64,000 nt of DNA from Akkermansiaceae bacterium (GCA_903906515.1 CAIVKO010000156.1:1-64000), one strand, 5' to 3'. Numbered from the stretch's first letter, positions 33,296 to 42,923 are shown. Notes: generated by a model from the letters alone, not told the origin. Made by a program: numbers and translations.

Positions 33296-34042
33296 ATGAA
33301 AAAACGTGGTCTCGCCGCACGCATCCGTAATGGAGGAATCCTTCAATGGTCCACCGTGTGCATCCTCGCCGGACTCACGGGGTGCGATTCGAAATACACC
33401 GCCACTCCCAAGGACGAGCAAATGGCCGCCCTGCAAAAGAAACTCGAAGCCGTGGACGCCGAAAAATCCCGCCTGATGACCGGTGAGGTGGCTAACAACT
33501 TCGAACTCCCCGGAGTGGGCTTCTATCATGCCGAGGCGCGAGATTTTTTTCCCTACCCGTTCGGCCAGGAAAAAGACGGAAAATGGTATGTCAACGGCCA
33601 GTGGCAGGAATTCGCTCCGGGCGAGGCCCATGTCACCGCCAGCCGACCAACTCCGGAAGCGTTGAAAAAAGTCGAGTTGGCACTGGCGCGCGAACAAGAA
33701 CTCATCGCCAAGGAAAACTCAGGCAATTCCGGCAACTCCGGAAATTCATCCACCCCACGCTCCAGCTCTGGATTCGGCAGCGCTCTCATGATGTATTGGC
33801 TGCTTTCTGGAAACCGTGGTTCTTATATGCCCGGCGCGGGATTCCGCCAAGCCGAGTCCCAGACCGGCCTCTGGCAACAAGGCTTGGCCCGGGACCGAGC
33901 GACGGTCAGCAGCTACGCCTCGTCCAATCCAGGATACAGCAGGATGGTCGCCCAGAGCAAGTCCACCGGCAAACCCGTCAGCGCCGGAAGCTCGGTGCGC
34001 GGTGGATTCGGCTCTAGCTTCAAATCAAGCTCAGGAAGTTGA
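33296..34042 (+). CDS. DUF1190 (YgiB-like) lipoprotein
   Basis: About 248 residues from the ATG at 33296; an upstream ATG at 33263 adds 11 residues. A lipoprotein signal peptide ends at LAGLTGC. A helical segment and a low-complexity SGNSGNSGNSS linker lead to a Gly/Ser-rich C-terminus (MYWLLSGNRGSYMPG ... RGGFGSSFKSSSGS). This matches YgiB/DUF1190 proteins, which sit next to ygiC in enterobacteria. The YgiC-like gene follows here 25 bp downstream, supporting the assignment. Confidence 0.75.
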   Translation: MKKRGLAARIRNGGILQWSTVCILAGLTGCDSKYTATPKDEQMAALQKKLEAVDAEKSRLMTGEVANNFELPGVGFYHAEARDFFPYPFGQEKDGKWYVNGQWQEFAPGEAHVTASRPTPEALKKVELALAREQELIAKENSGNSGNSGNSSTPRSSSGFGSALMMYWLLSGNRGSYMPGAGFRQAESQTGLWQQGLARDRATVSSYASSNPGYSRMVAQSKSTGKPVSAGSSVRGGFGSSFKSSSGS

Positions 34043-34067
34043 GCCATCGGACGAGGATTTGAAATTT

Positions 34068-35225
34068 ATGTTAGAAGCCATCAAACGACGCGCGATCCGC
34101 CTCGAACACAGCCAGCCCCGGCACGACTGGGTCCGCCGCGTGGAAGAATCTGGATTGATCTGGCACGGAGCCGGCGGCGATTCCTATTGGAACGAGGATG
34201 AACACCTCGTCTTCACCCTCCAAGCCGCTGAAACCCTGGAAGACGCCGCCACCGAACTCCACTCGATGTGCCGCAATGCCTGCGAGGAAATCATCAAACG
34301 CGATTGGTGGCACCGCCTCGCCATCCCCGAGGCGGCCATCGGCATGGTCCAATCCTCATGGGCCTGCGGCGATTTCTCCCTCTACGGACGCTTCGATCTG
34401 GCATGGGACGGCTCCGGCACGCCAAAGCTGTTAGAATACAATGCGGACACCCCCACATCGCTGTTGGAAGCCTCCGTGATCCAGTGGGACTGGCTGCTGG
34501 ACTGCCACCCGGATTGCGACCAACTCAACTCGATCCACGAGGCACTCATTTCGCAGTGGCAGTCGATTGTAAATCCTTTCATTCACTTCGCCTGCGTGTG
34601 GGACATGCTTGAAGACCGCCAGACCATCGCCTACCTCGCCGAAACCGCCGAACAGGCGGGAAAATCCGTGGAACTCATGGACATGGAGGAAATCGGATTC
34701 TCACCGGAAGGACGATTCACCGACACCAACGAACGAGCGATCGATCGCTTGTTCAAACTCTATCCATGGGAGTGGCTCGCCAACGAGCCGTTCTTCGCGG
34801 AGATCCATCAGGAACGCAGCCGCTTCACCGAACCCGCATGGAAGATGATGCTTTCCAACAAAGGCCTGCTTCCCATTCTCTGGGACCTTCATCCAGGCCA
34901 CCCGCTGCTGCTCCCGGCCGCACACAGCAGCGATGACCTTCTCCGCATGGGAGTGGACAAATGGGTCGAAAAACCCCACTACGGACGCGAAGGCGGCGGC
35001 GTTACCATCGTGGAACGCGGCGAACGCGTGGCCACCGGCACCGGCGAGGCGGAACCCGGTCCCCTCATCTATCAAAAGCAAGCCAGCCTGTTCCAAGCAA
35101 ACGACCGCCACTTCGTCTGGGGGCTCTGGATGGTCGGCGACGAATGCCGCGGCCTTTCCGCCCGCGGCGACCGCTCACCCGTCACCGGCAACCTGAGCCG
35201 GTTCTATCCACACCGGATCGCTTAA
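34068..35225 (+). CDS. Glutathionylspermidine synthase-family ATP-grasp protein (YgiC-like)
   Basis: A 385-residue ATP-grasp enzyme similar to E. coli YgiC/YjfC. Recognisable blocks are YGRFDLAWDGSGTPKLLEYNADTPTSLLEA, WEWLANEPF, LLPILWDLHPGHPLLLPA and KPHYGREGGGV. The family resembles glutathionylspermidine synthetase, but YgiC itself does not make that product, so it probably ligates an unknown peptide or amine. The ATG at 34068 is chosen because the longer open frame overlaps the lipoprotein gene. The pair is likely an operon. Confidence 0.85.
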   Translation: MLEAIKRRAIRLEHSQPRHDWVRRVEESGLIWHGAGGDSYWNEDEHLVFTLQAAETLEDAATELHSMCRNACEEIIKRDWWHRLAIPEAAIGMVQSSWACGDFSLYGRFDLAWDGSGTPKLLEYNADTPTSLLEASVIQWDWLLDCHPDCDQLNSIHEALISQWQSIVNPFIHFACVWDMLEDRQTIAYLAETAEQAGKSVELMDMEEIGFSPEGRFTDTNERAIDRLFKLYPWEWLANEPFFAEIHQERSRFTEPAWKMMLSNKGLLPILWDLHPGHPLLLPAAHSSDDLLRMGVDKWVEKPHYGREGGGVTIVERGERVATGTGEAEPGPLIYQKQASLFQANDRHFVWGLWMVGDECRGLSARGDRSPVTGNLSRFYPHRIA

Positions 35226-35423
35226 TAGACTTTGAGAAACACTCTGTTCTTTCCTTAGAGCGGAGAACGTTCCGGGCTACCCGGGGGTGCGCGAATTTAA
35301 ACTTTTCCAGTGGGCGAGACGCCACCCTCCTTGAGGCATCCGGTTAAATGAAAGGCTCGTGAAAATTCGGTGAAGACTTGGAAACGACTCGCAGAAGACA
35401 GGGATTCGGGTGAATCTTCGCTG

Positions 35424-36134
35424 ATGCAAATTCCTCAAAAATCCATCCGTTTCGCAGTGATCGTGGGCATGGCTCTGATGATCGGGACCTTTCTCTATCC
35501 GGTGCACAACCGCATGCTCGAACTTGGATGGTTCGCGGGCTTGATCCTGTTGTGGTTGGCAACGCTGGCATCCCTGAGCGCAAGAAAAACACTCAGGATC
35601 ATCGTGTTTTTTCTACCATTTTCAGCAGCGATTCCGTTTGTTTTGCCTGAAAAAAAGATCGATCCGGATGTGTTGTGTGCGCGCTATGTCGAGCGGTTGC
35701 AGGCATACGACGGCACGCGCTACGTCTGGGGTGGCGAGAGCTCCTTGGGAATCGACTGCTCGGGATTGCCCCGAAAGTCATTGCGCGACGCGCTTTTGGA
35801 ACAAGGGTGGCGGAACGCGAATGGTGCGGCCTTCCGCATGTGGCTGTCGCATTGGTGGCATGACACCAGTGCGTTTGCGATGAGCCAGGGATACCGTGGC
35901 TTCACACGGCCGCTTGGAATCAAGGGCCAACTCTGGAATCTGGCGGATTCACCCATACGTCCGGGGGACCTGGCGGTGCGCGGTGATGGCGGGCACGTGG
36001 TCGTTTATCTTGGCAACCGCGAATGGATCGAGGCGGATCCCAATCGTGGCAAGGTGCATCGCTGGATTTCCAGCCCTTCAGACGGCGGATGGTATGAAAA
36101 CATGACCGTCCATCGATGGGTGGGTTGTGAATGA
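35424..36134 (+). CDS. Membrane-anchored NlpC/P60-like protein
   Basis: A protein of about 236 residues. Two or three hydrophobic N-terminal helices (FAVIVGMALMIGTFLYP, WFAGLILLWLATLASL, IIVFFLPFSAAIPFVLP) are followed by an NlpC/P60-type domain: Cys112 in YVWGGESSLGIDCSG and His191 in GDLAVRGDGGHVVVYLG. It is a predicted cell-wall or amide hydrolase facing the periplasm. GTG at 35370 would add 18 residues; the ATG at 35424 directly precedes the first helix. It is convergent with ftsY, 6 bp apart. Confidence 0.75.
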   Translation: MQIPQKSIRFAVIVGMALMIGTFLYPVHNRMLELGWFAGLILLWLATLASLSARKTLRIIVFFLPFSAAIPFVLPEKKIDPDVLCARYVERLQAYDGTRYVWGGESSLGIDCSGLPRKSLRDALLEQGWRNANGAAFRMWLSHWWHDTSAFAMSQGYRGFTRPLGIKGQLWNLADSPIRPGDLAVRGDGGHVVVYLGNREWIEADPNRGKVHRWISSPSDGGWYENMTVHRWVGCE

Positions 36135-36140
36135 GTCAGA

Positions 36141-36992
36141 TCACAAAATCTCTCGGACAAACAATTCCTTTTCAAAAATCGAGAACGATTCGGGCTCCTC
36201 GCCGGTGCCGAGAAACCGCGGAGAAATGCCGAGTTGGTCGTGGATGGTCACGGCGATGCCGCCTTTTCCCGAGCCGTCGAGTTTGGTGACGATCAGGCCA
36301 TCGAGCGGGCTGGCCTTGTGGAATTCCTTCGCTTGTTGGAGAGCGTTAGATCCGGTGGTGGCATCCACCACTAACAAAGTCAGGTGTGGCGCGCTTTCGT
36401 CCTGTTTGGCGAGCGTGCGGCGGATTTTCCCCAGTTCCTCCATCAGATTGTGGCGGGTGTGGATGCGCCCGGCGGTATCGCAAATGAGGAAATCCGTCTG
36501 CGCGGCGATGGCTTTCTGGTGGGCGTTGAAACACACGGACGAAGGGTCGGCGTTCGGACTGCCCTTGACGACGGTTAGATCCAGACGATCGCCCCAGCGC
36601 TGGAGTTGCTCCACGGCAGCGGCGCGGAAGGTGTCGGCGGCGGCGAGAATCACCGAATGGCCGCGGTTCTTGAGCCACAATCCCAGTTTGGCGGACGATG
36701 TTGTTTTTCCGGTGCCGTTCACCCCCACCACGAGGATCACGCAGGGTTTTCCATCGGCTCGTGGAGTTGGTGGCGCAGAATCCTCGGGCAGCCGTTTCGA
36801 GAGCTGCTTGCGGGTCGTTTCCACCACGTCATCCGCGGAAATCACCCGACCCAGGTCGCGGAGTTCATCGATGATCGCGGTGGTCAGGCGGATACCGAGA
36901 TCCGAGGCGATCAGATCGGCCTCGATATCGTCCCAATCGATTTCCGCGCGATTGGTGATCTTGTTGAATAGGGATTTGAAAAAGCCAGCCAT
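36141..36992 (-). CDS. ftsY: Signal recognition particle receptor FtsY
   Basis: SRP GTPase that docks translating ribosomes at the membrane. The NG domain is complete: P-loop GVNGTGKTT at 90-98, DTFRAAA, DTAGR and TKLDGSGKGG. At 283 residues it lacks the long acidic A domain of E. coli FtsY and starts with an amphipathic helix (MAGFFKSLFNKI) suited to membrane binding. It is last in a minus-strand run with the YdjM-like, EI24 and amylase genes. Confidence 0.95.
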   Translation of the reverse strand: MAGFFKSLFNKITNRAEIDWDDIEADLIASDLGIRLTTAIIDELRDLGRVISADDVVETTRKQLSKRLPEDSAPPTPRADGKPCVILVVGVNGTGKTTSSAKLGLWLKNRGHSVILAAADTFRAAAVEQLQRWGDRLDLTVVKGSPNADPSSVCFNAHQKAIAAQTDFLICDTAGRIHTRHNLMEELGKIRRTLAKQDESAPHLTLLVVDATTGSNALQQAKEFHKASPLDGLIVTKLDGSGKGGIAVTIHDQLGISPRFLGTGEEPESFSIFEKELFVREIL

Positions 36993-37046
36993 GGGTGCGC
37001 GGAGAGATTACCCATGGCGCGGTTACGGTCAATGGGATAGACCACT

Positions 37047-38156
37047 TCATTCCTCCACCAGAAGGAATTCCGGGAGTTTCCCGGTCAACCCGGCTAGCCG
37101 TGGATTTGCCTCCCACGCCTCACGGTTTCCGAATGCGCGGGACCAGGAGCGTCCGAACATCGCGATCGAATCGGTGTGGATTGGTACAATGTGCCGCAGT
37201 TTGTCGCCTCGTGCATCCGGCGTGATGTCCCAGGCGAATGGCAAGCGGCTGTCCACCATGCCCTTTTTTTCTCCCCAAATTCGCTCCTCGGAAAATCTCA
37301 TATCCCCGAGCCACGCGCCACGGGCGTGGGGGCGGGCGATCCACCAGGCGTCGGTGAAATCCATTAGGTTTCGGACTTCCCTCATGTTTTCCATGCCAAC
37401 CAGCGCCTCGCTTCCTTTCGGATAAACTGTCCATCGGATAGGTGTGGCGTGACGCTCGAAAATGCTGCGGTATCCCACCAGAAATACATCGCCACGGTCC
37501 ACCACCGAGCGCCAAAGGAGGATGTTGAATGGGACAGGTGCCTCCATCCGGCGCTGGCACTTAACCCCACGCCTCGCCAGATCCGCATCGAATCCGGCGG
37601 ATACCAGGAATTTCATCGCCACACAGAACGCCACATAACCCGCCGCCAAACCGATGCCCCACGCATTCACCCGACGTCGCTGCGGAAGTTGTTTTTTTGT
37701 CCGCAAAAACGCCAGTCGAACCAAAGCCACCGCCATCGGCAGCGTGAACAAGGGATCGATCTGCCCCATCAGGTTGAACGCCACGATTTTCACGGGAAAT
37801 GGCCAGAAAACCGCGACTCCGCCGACTGCAAAACAATCGATTAAAACATGCATACTCCACACCGCGAGGAGGAACCATGCCCCAGTGCCCTGGGTGATTT
37901 TATCCTTCTTCCAAAGTTTGGCCAACCACCGGGCGGATGCCCAGGAAACGACGACCATTACCAGCAGCGAGTGGCACGGCCCGTGCATCCACCAGAGATT
38001 CGCTGCTGTATCCAAAAACAAACTCCCGATCAATTCCAACAGATCCGGCAACACCCCGGCCACGGCACCCCACGCCAGCGCACGGTTTCCCAATCGCTTC
38101 CCCAGCATCAACTCTCCGACGCCCGCTCCGAGCACTGCATGTGTGATCCAATCCAC
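37047..38156 (-). CDS. YdjM-like membrane-bound metal-dependent hydrolase (DUF457)
   Basis: A 369-residue inner-membrane protein. The N-terminus MDWITHAVLGAGVGELMLGKRLGNRALAWG and the block GVLPDLLE are typical of YdjM/DUF457 proteins, as is HGPCHSLL, with a second histidine in WSMHVLIDCF. About five hydrophobic helices lie in the first 210 residues; the C-terminal about 160 residues are soluble. A hydrolase function is predicted from conserved His/Asp residues only. It lies 54 bp upstream of ftsY. Confidence 0.8.
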   Translation of the reverse strand: MDWITHAVLGAGVGELMLGKRLGNRALAWGAVAGVLPDLLELIGSLFLDTAANLWWMHGPCHSLLVMVVVSWASARWLAKLWKKDKITQGTGAWFLLAVWSMHVLIDCFAVGGVAVFWPFPVKIVAFNLMGQIDPLFTLPMAVALVRLAFLRTKKQLPQRRRVNAWGIGLAAGYVAFCVAMKFLVSAGFDADLARRGVKCQRRMEAPVPFNILLWRSVVDRGDVFLVGYRSIFERHATPIRWTVYPKGSEALVGMENMREVRNLMDFTDAWWIARPHARGAWLGDMRFSEERIWGEKKGMVDSRLPFAWDITPDARGDKLRHIVPIHTDSIAMFGRSWSRAFGNREAWEANPRLAGLTGKLPEFLLVEE

Positions 38157-38183
38157 GGCGTGAGCTTGAGCGGGAAATCCGAT

Positions 38184-38954
38184 TTAGGAAAGCGCAAGGT
38201 CATCCGACGATACCACTTTTTGATTAAAACGTGCGTGCAGTAGTGAATTTTCGCGTCGCCATACGCGGTGGACCATCCATGACGTAGCGAGCAACGGGGC
38301 GCAGATGTTCAGGCCGGGCACCACAAAAATCAGGGCCAAAGTCAGCCCGCCGCGCATCATCGCCCAACGCTCGGATCGATAGAGGCTTTTGGCCTCGGCC
38401 AGTGGGACATGGCGCACCGCGATCACTTGAAAATACTCGCGCGATAGTAGAAACGAGTTGAGCACCGCGTAAACCACGATGTAGAGCACCGGAATGAAGC
38501 AGAATGGCAACGCCAGCAGATTCCAGCCGATCCCGCGAATCAACACCCGCAGCGAAGAATGAACCTGCTCGACTAACGAAACATGGCGCGGCACGGGGGC
38601 CTCCGGGTAATAGCGACGTTCGATCCGGTCTGCCAGCGGCTCCAGAAACATACCGGCCACGGCGGTCACGATGAGAGGAAACGTGAACCAACCGATGACC
38701 ATCACCAGAATGGACCCCATGCCGCGGAGCAACCATTCGCCCACAATCGTGTCGGCAAACCACCCATGATGCAGCCAATCGATCTGCCCCACCAACCACC
38801 ACGCCAACCATGCAAACCCGAAAAACACCAGCAAGGTTCCCGCCAGACTCAACAACATGACCCACCACGCGAACGGCTCGCGCAGCACTCCAAACGCCAA
38901 CGCCAGATCGCCAAGCTCGTGTTTCACAGTACGTGTAGTCGCTGGTATCGGCAT
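38184..38954 (-). CDS. EI24/CysZ-like membrane protein
   Basis: A 256-residue multi-spanning protein of the EI24 family, which includes the sulphate permease CysZ. Long hydrophobic segments are at about 28-55, 75-105, 145-170 and 215-235, with the conserved ERRYYPEAP loop. The transport substrate is unknown and no sulphate genes are nearby. It starts 16 bp after the amylase stop, suggesting co-transcription. Confidence 0.75.
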   Translation of the reverse strand: MPIPATTRTVKHELGDLALAFGVLREPFAWWVMLLSLAGTLLVFFGFAWLAWWLVGQIDWLHHGWFADTIVGEWLLRGMGSILVMVIGWFTFPLIVTAVAGMFLEPLADRIERRYYPEAPVPRHVSLVEQVHSSLRVLIRGIGWNLLALPFCFIPVLYIVVYAVLNSFLLSREYFQVIAVRHVPLAEAKSLYRSERWAMMRGGLTLALIFVVPGLNICAPLLATSWMVHRVWRRENSLLHARFNQKVVSSDDLALS

Positions 38955-38970
38955 GAATTATTTGTTAGAT

Positions 38971-40818
38971 TCATTCACCCGGAAAAATTTCCAACAGCAT
39001 GGCCGAGCACGGTGCCAGATCCGGCAGGGCAAGTCCGGTTTCCTCCAGATCCGCCTGGGCTACGCTGCTGGACCAGTCGGAATCCAGCTGATCACGGAAC
39101 AACCATCTCGCATCGCCGGTGCGGCCGAGAAACATCCGCGCATCCTTTGGAATCCGGATTTTCACGCCGCGCAGGGTTTCTGCGCCATGGAAATTGGCAA
39201 CGATCAGAAACGCCTGACCGCTCTTGGTATCGCGGCGGAGAAATGCATACAGCCAGTGACCGGATACCGACTCATCCCCCACCCTGCCGAATGCCGGGTT
39301 GTATTTGTTAGCGTGATTGAGTCCGTAAAACTCACCGGCGGTGAAAGCACGGGCCTTGGTCGTCCGGATGAGTTTTCCATACCAGGCACGCAGGGATTTT
39401 TGCTCGTCTGATAGAAGACAACCATCGTATTTCCCGTGGTTCACCCATTTGATAAATTCCGGCATCGACCCGTAATCGAAAATCGATGTGCGCGCGTTAT
39501 CGCGAGTCGCCGGATCGCCCACTTCCTGACCATGATAGAGCATCTGCGGGCCACGCCCCATGGCGAAAAGCACGGCGGAAACGGGCTTGCCCACCTTCAT
39601 GCCGAGCCCACCCCACTCCATGGGACTGGCGAGGCGGACCTCATCGTGGTTTTCGGCATAGCGCAGCGATTTATGAAACCGCTTGCCGGTGAACGTGAGT
39701 GGGTCCAGATCGTTCGCCCATTTTCCGGATTCATAAATCCCCTCCAGCACGTCATAACTCGGATCGTCATACACCGCATCGAATCCGGCCTTGAGCAACT
39801 CATCGAGCACATGCCCGTTGGTGAGCTTCGCGGGATCATTGTCGTAGGCCTCGGCGGCGAAAAACACCTTGGAATCGCGGCTACGGCAGCGATTCACCAC
39901 CCAGCGCCAGAACTCTATCGGGATCATGTGCGCCATGTCCACGCGGAAGCCGTCCACACCCATGGCCTGCCAATATGCGAGGATCTCATCCATCGTGCGC
40001 CATGTCTTGGGAACCTCCGCAGGCGGTGCCGCAGGTCCGGGAAGATGCCCGGTGCCGCGACCGGTGGTGAAATCATGGCCGTAGTTGAGCTTCACCGTCT
40101 CATACCAATCATTAACGGATGGTGCCCAGGTCACTGCGTTATTCCCGGTCACACGTCCGAACGAAGTCTCCGCCGCGAAAAGCCCGTCGCAACCGGGCTT
40201 GCCGGCAGTCGGAAGCCTGAGCGGCGGCCCGCCACCGGGGTGGCTGGAATGCAGATAGAAAAAATGGTTGTCGCGATGGAAAAACTCATCATGCCGGTCG
40301 TCCGCACCGAATGACAAATCCGGACGAACATCCGATGCATACGAACGCGCGACGTGGTTGGGCACAAAGTCGATGATCACCTTGAATCCGTGATGTTTGC
40401 AGCGTCCTAACAATTTCTTGAATTCATCCAGCCGACTGTCCGGATCCAACGCGTAGTCCGGGCAGACATCGAAGTAATCCTTGATGGCATAGGGGCTGCC
40501 GGCGATGCCTTTCAGAATATCCGGGTCGTCCGCGGGACGGTTGGGATAGGCGGTTCCGCTCGCCTGCTCCAGCACACCGGTGAGCCAGAGGTGGGTGAAA
40601 CCCATGGCATTGAGGGAATCCAGCGCCGCGGGCGTGATGTCGGCGAATTTTCCGCAGCCGTTCTCGGCAAGCGTGCCATTGGCTTTGCAGGTCCCGTTGG
40701 TATTGCCGAAGGTGCGGACCATCAATTGATAGATCACGGGGCGGGAATTATCCACTGCACAGCTGCTGGCATTCATTGCCAAGATAAAAACATGAAAAAG
40801 CAGGATTTGCCAAGTCAT
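38971..40818 (-). CDS. Secreted GH13 alpha-amylase
   Basis: An exported alpha-amylase-family glycoside hydrolase, about 615 residues from the ATG at 40816-40818; an ATG ten codons upstream is less likely. A signal peptide (ILLFHVFILAMNASSCA) precedes the barrel. GH13 regions are present: DFVPNH (region I), GFRVDMAH with nucleophile Asp294, AAEAYDNDP with acid/base Glu323, and AENHDE with His391-Asp392. A C-terminal beta domain follows. It should act on starch-like or related alpha-glucans outside the cytoplasm. It follows a small membrane-protein gene on the same strand. Confidence 0.9.
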   Translation of the reverse strand: MTWQILLFHVFILAMNASSCAVDNSRPVIYQLMVRTFGNTNGTCKANGTLAENGCGKFADITPAALDSLNAMGFTHLWLTGVLEQASGTAYPNRPADDPDILKGIAGSPYAIKDYFDVCPDYALDPDSRLDEFKKLLGRCKHHGFKVIIDFVPNHVARSYASDVRPDLSFGADDRHDEFFHRDNHFFYLHSSHPGGGPPLRLPTAGKPGCDGLFAAETSFGRVTGNNAVTWAPSVNDWYETVKLNYGHDFTTGRGTGHLPGPAAPPAEVPKTWRTMDEILAYWQAMGVDGFRVDMAHMIPIEFWRWVVNRCRSRDSKVFFAAEAYDNDPAKLTNGHVLDELLKAGFDAVYDDPSYDVLEGIYESGKWANDLDPLTFTGKRFHKSLRYAENHDEVRLASPMEWGGLGMKVGKPVSAVLFAMGRGPQMLYHGQEVGDPATRDNARTSIFDYGSMPEFIKWVNHGKYDGCLLSDEQKSLRAWYGKLIRTTKARAFTAGEFYGLNHANKYNPAFGRVGDESVSGHWLYAFLRRDTKSGQAFLIVANFHGAETLRGVKIRIPKDARMFLGRTGDARWLFRDQLDSDWSSSVAQADLEETGLALPDLAPCSAMLLEIFPGE

Positions 40819-40869
40819 GGTTTCGCAGAATCCGGATTCCGGGCGCATTGCCCAACAATCTCCTACCTT

Positions 40870-41148
40870 TCAGCGGTGCTTTTCCCGCTCCTCGCGGAAT
40901 GACGCCAGCGCATTATACACCGCGAACAACATCACCATACATGAAAGCAGCGCCAAACCACCCCACCACAGCAGGAAAATCCACAGATTTTTCGCCAGCC
41001 AGCCATCTACCAGCCACAGCCCGGCCGCAATCTGCAAAAACGCGACCATCACCATCCGCCCGAGTATCCTGCGCCGCGCGGCACGATCGTGAAGCACCGC
41101 CCGTGCGATCAACTTGCTGTCATTCCAATCGGAGTTGCCGTCCGCCAT
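40870..41148 (-). CDS. Small two-helix membrane protein
   Basis: A 92-residue protein with two hydrophobic helices (MVMVAFLQIAAGLWLVDGWL and LWIFLLWWGGLALLSCMVMLF) and charged ends. I do not recognise the family. It lies 51 bp upstream of the amylase gene on the same strand and may be co-transcribed with it. Confidence 0.6.
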   Translation of the reverse strand: MADGNSDWNDSKLIARAVLHDRAARRRILGRMVMVAFLQIAAGLWLVDGWLAKNLWIFLLWWGGLALLSCMVMLFAVYNALASFREEREKHR

Positions 41149-41229
41149 GCGTCGATTCCATCCTGTCCGGCACCACCTTCCAAGCGCGAAATACAGAGGA
41201 TGCGGGTGAGATGCCGCGCGCCTCTACGC

Positions 41230-41267
41230 AAAGGCAGGGACGTCCACGGCGGGCCAGCCCTACCTTT
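41230..41267. repeat. Hairpin repeat related to the 28770 element
   Basis: AAAGG-C-AGGG pairs with CCCT-A-CCTTT around an 18-base GC-rich loop. The left arm AGGCAGGGAC is the same as the end of the elements at 28770 and 28933. It lies just downstream of the desaturase gene and could also act as its terminator. Confidence 0.5.
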
Positions 41268-41311
41268 TCTCCACGTCCTCCGCTCCTCAGCGTTCCGATC
41301 CACCCCAACAT

Positions 41312-42436
41312 TCACGCCGTCTGTACACTTGCCATGCGACGGATTTCCCGGACGATGTGGCGGGTTTCGCTCTGCCAATGCCGCAGCACACCACGTGACA
41401 ACTCGACTCGCTCCGCCACGGCTTTTTCGAGTTCGTGGTAATTCGCGGTGAGTCGTTCGATCATTTCCTGGGCGGTCTCGCAGGCGCGCCGGGCGCATCC
41501 AGCATCCGGGGCACACAGGCCGGCCAGGTGTTTTTCCGCAGTGAGGCGGGCCTGACGCATTTCAGCTAACAGAATGCGGCTGTCAGGCACCGAGCGGAGT
41601 CCATCGACCAGACCGACTTTGGAGAGCAACCAGATCGTCCATTTGGTAGGGTCCCACTGCCAAGGTTTCACTCCATTGCGATAGTCGTGCTGGAATTCGT
41701 GGTGATAATTGTGATAGCCCTCACCAAAGGTGAGAAATGCCATAATCGCGCTGTCGCGGGCGCTGTGGTCGGACGAATACGGCTGGCGACCAATGGTATG
41801 GCAGAGCGAGTTGATGAAAAACGTGCAGTGCTGCGCCACCACGATGCGGGCGACTCCGGCAATCAGGAAACCACCCAGCGCTCCGGTCCACGGGTTCATG
41901 CCATTGTAGTGATTCCAAACATACCCCAGCGCCGTGGGAATGATCAACCCGACCACCAGGCCGATCCATTGCACAAAACGATGCTGCCACATCACCCACT
42001 TGTCCTTGCGCAGGTCATTGACGTTGTCCATCGGCGGCTCGGGATTGAGTTTGAAAATCAGCCAGCCAATGTGCGCCCAGAAAAATCCTTTGGAAATATC
42101 ATAGGGGTCGTCGTCGTGATCGACGTGTTTGTGGTGGCGGCGGTGGTCCGACGCCCAGTCGAGACAGGAATTCTCGAACGCACAGGCCCCGAAAACCAAG
42201 GTGATCAAGCGCACCGGCCATTTCGCCTTGAACGAAATATGGGAAAATAACCGATGATAGCCCACCGTGATGCTCATCATCGTGGCGGTCAGATAAAATG
42301 CAAACATCCCGAATTGGAACCAATCGATACCGAATTTCACGAGATAAACAGGCAGCCCAACCAAGGCAATCAAGGCGGTTCCGATGAGAAACGAACTGGT
42401 AATCCAGTTCACACGGTCAAATGGGATTCGATACAT
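41312..42436 (-). CDS. Acyl-CoA/fatty-acid delta-9-type desaturase
   Basis: A membrane di-iron desaturase of 374 residues. The three histidine boxes are HRLFSH, HRRHHKH and HNYHH (in GEGYHNYHHEF), with four hydrophobic helices around them. It introduces a cis double bond into acyl chains, probably to adjust membrane fluidity. The C-terminal about 85 residues (RQARLTAEKHLAGLC onward) are a soluble helical extension longer than usual. The ATG at 42434-42436 (MYRIPFDRVNW) is the family start. Confidence 0.9.
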   Translation of the reverse strand: MYRIPFDRVNWITSSFLIGTALIALVGLPVYLVKFGIDWFQFGMFAFYLTATMMSITVGYHRLFSHISFKAKWPVRLITLVFGACAFENSCLDWASDHRRHHKHVDHDDDPYDISKGFFWAHIGWLIFKLNPEPPMDNVNDLRKDKWVMWQHRFVQWIGLVVGLIIPTALGYVWNHYNGMNPWTGALGGFLIAGVARIVVAQHCTFFINSLCHTIGRQPYSSDHSARDSAIMAFLTFGEGYHNYHHEFQHDYRNGVKPWQWDPTKWTIWLLSKVGLVDGLRSVPDSRILLAEMRQARLTAEKHLAGLCAPDAGCARRACETAQEMIERLTANYHELEKAVAERVELSRGVLRHWQSETRHIVREIRRMASVQTA

Positions 42437-42638
42437 AGGGGGGCAGTGTTTGGCAGAATCGGGGCGCAATCGAGCGTCCGCAATGACTGAGACTTACTTC
42501 TAGCCCTGCTCGTATCACCGCGCAACCCCCCTTTTTTCAAAATTCCGGCAGGTTCTCTCTTGACAAGGCGGAGCAAATCCCCGATCAAACGCCTCCCCGA
42601 CCCTCTGTAGGACCGACCAAACCAACCAAAATCATCGC

Positions 42639-42866
42639 ATGCGTGGAGTGACAATGAAAAAAGGAGAGCCCGTTGACCGTGCTCTCAAACGCCTCAAGAC
42701 CAAACTGGACGCCGAAGGCATCCTCGAAGAAATGCGCCGCCGCCGCGCATTCGAGACTCCCACAGAGCGCAAACAGCGCAAACTCCGCACCGCTTCCAAG
42801 CGCAACAAAATCCGCTGGCGCTACTCGAACGCCCCAGCAGTCGACCGCTCCGAAACCGCTGAATAA
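42639..42866 (+). CDS. rpsU: 30S ribosomal protein S21
   Basis: A 75-residue, very basic protein. KKGEPVDRALKRLKTKLDAEGILEEMRRRRAFETPTERKQRK is a clear S21 pattern, with the longer basic tail of non-enteric forms; the longest stretch I rely on is PVDRALKRLK. The ATG at 42639 fits the family length. TTGACA at 42560-42565 is a possible -35 box, with no strong -10. A terminator follows. Confidence 0.9.
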   Translation: MRGVTMKKGEPVDRALKRLKTKLDAEGILEEMRRRRAFETPTERKQRKLRTASKRNKIRWRYSNAPAVDRSETAE

Positions 42867-42894
42867 TTCTCCAAGGTTCTACAGACCGGAACTG

Positions 42895-42923
42895 AACGGG
42901 TGCCAAAACGGCACCCGTTTTTT
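42895..42923 (+). terminator. Rho-independent terminator of rpsU
   Basis: AACGGGTGCC (42895-42904) pairs perfectly with GGCACCCGTT (42910-42919) and is followed by a T run. It lies 29 bp after the rpsU stop. Confidence 0.9.

Noticed and set aside
35311-35333. Short GTGGGCG/CGCCACC hairpin before the NlpC/P60-like gene
   Set aside because: Too short and imperfect to call an element or terminator; no second copy was seen.
36127-37425. A 432-codon open frame on the plus strand
   Set aside because: It lies antisense to ftsY and the YdjM-like gene, both certain, and its translation is Ser/Arg/Pro-rich as expected of a shadow frame in GC-rich DNA.
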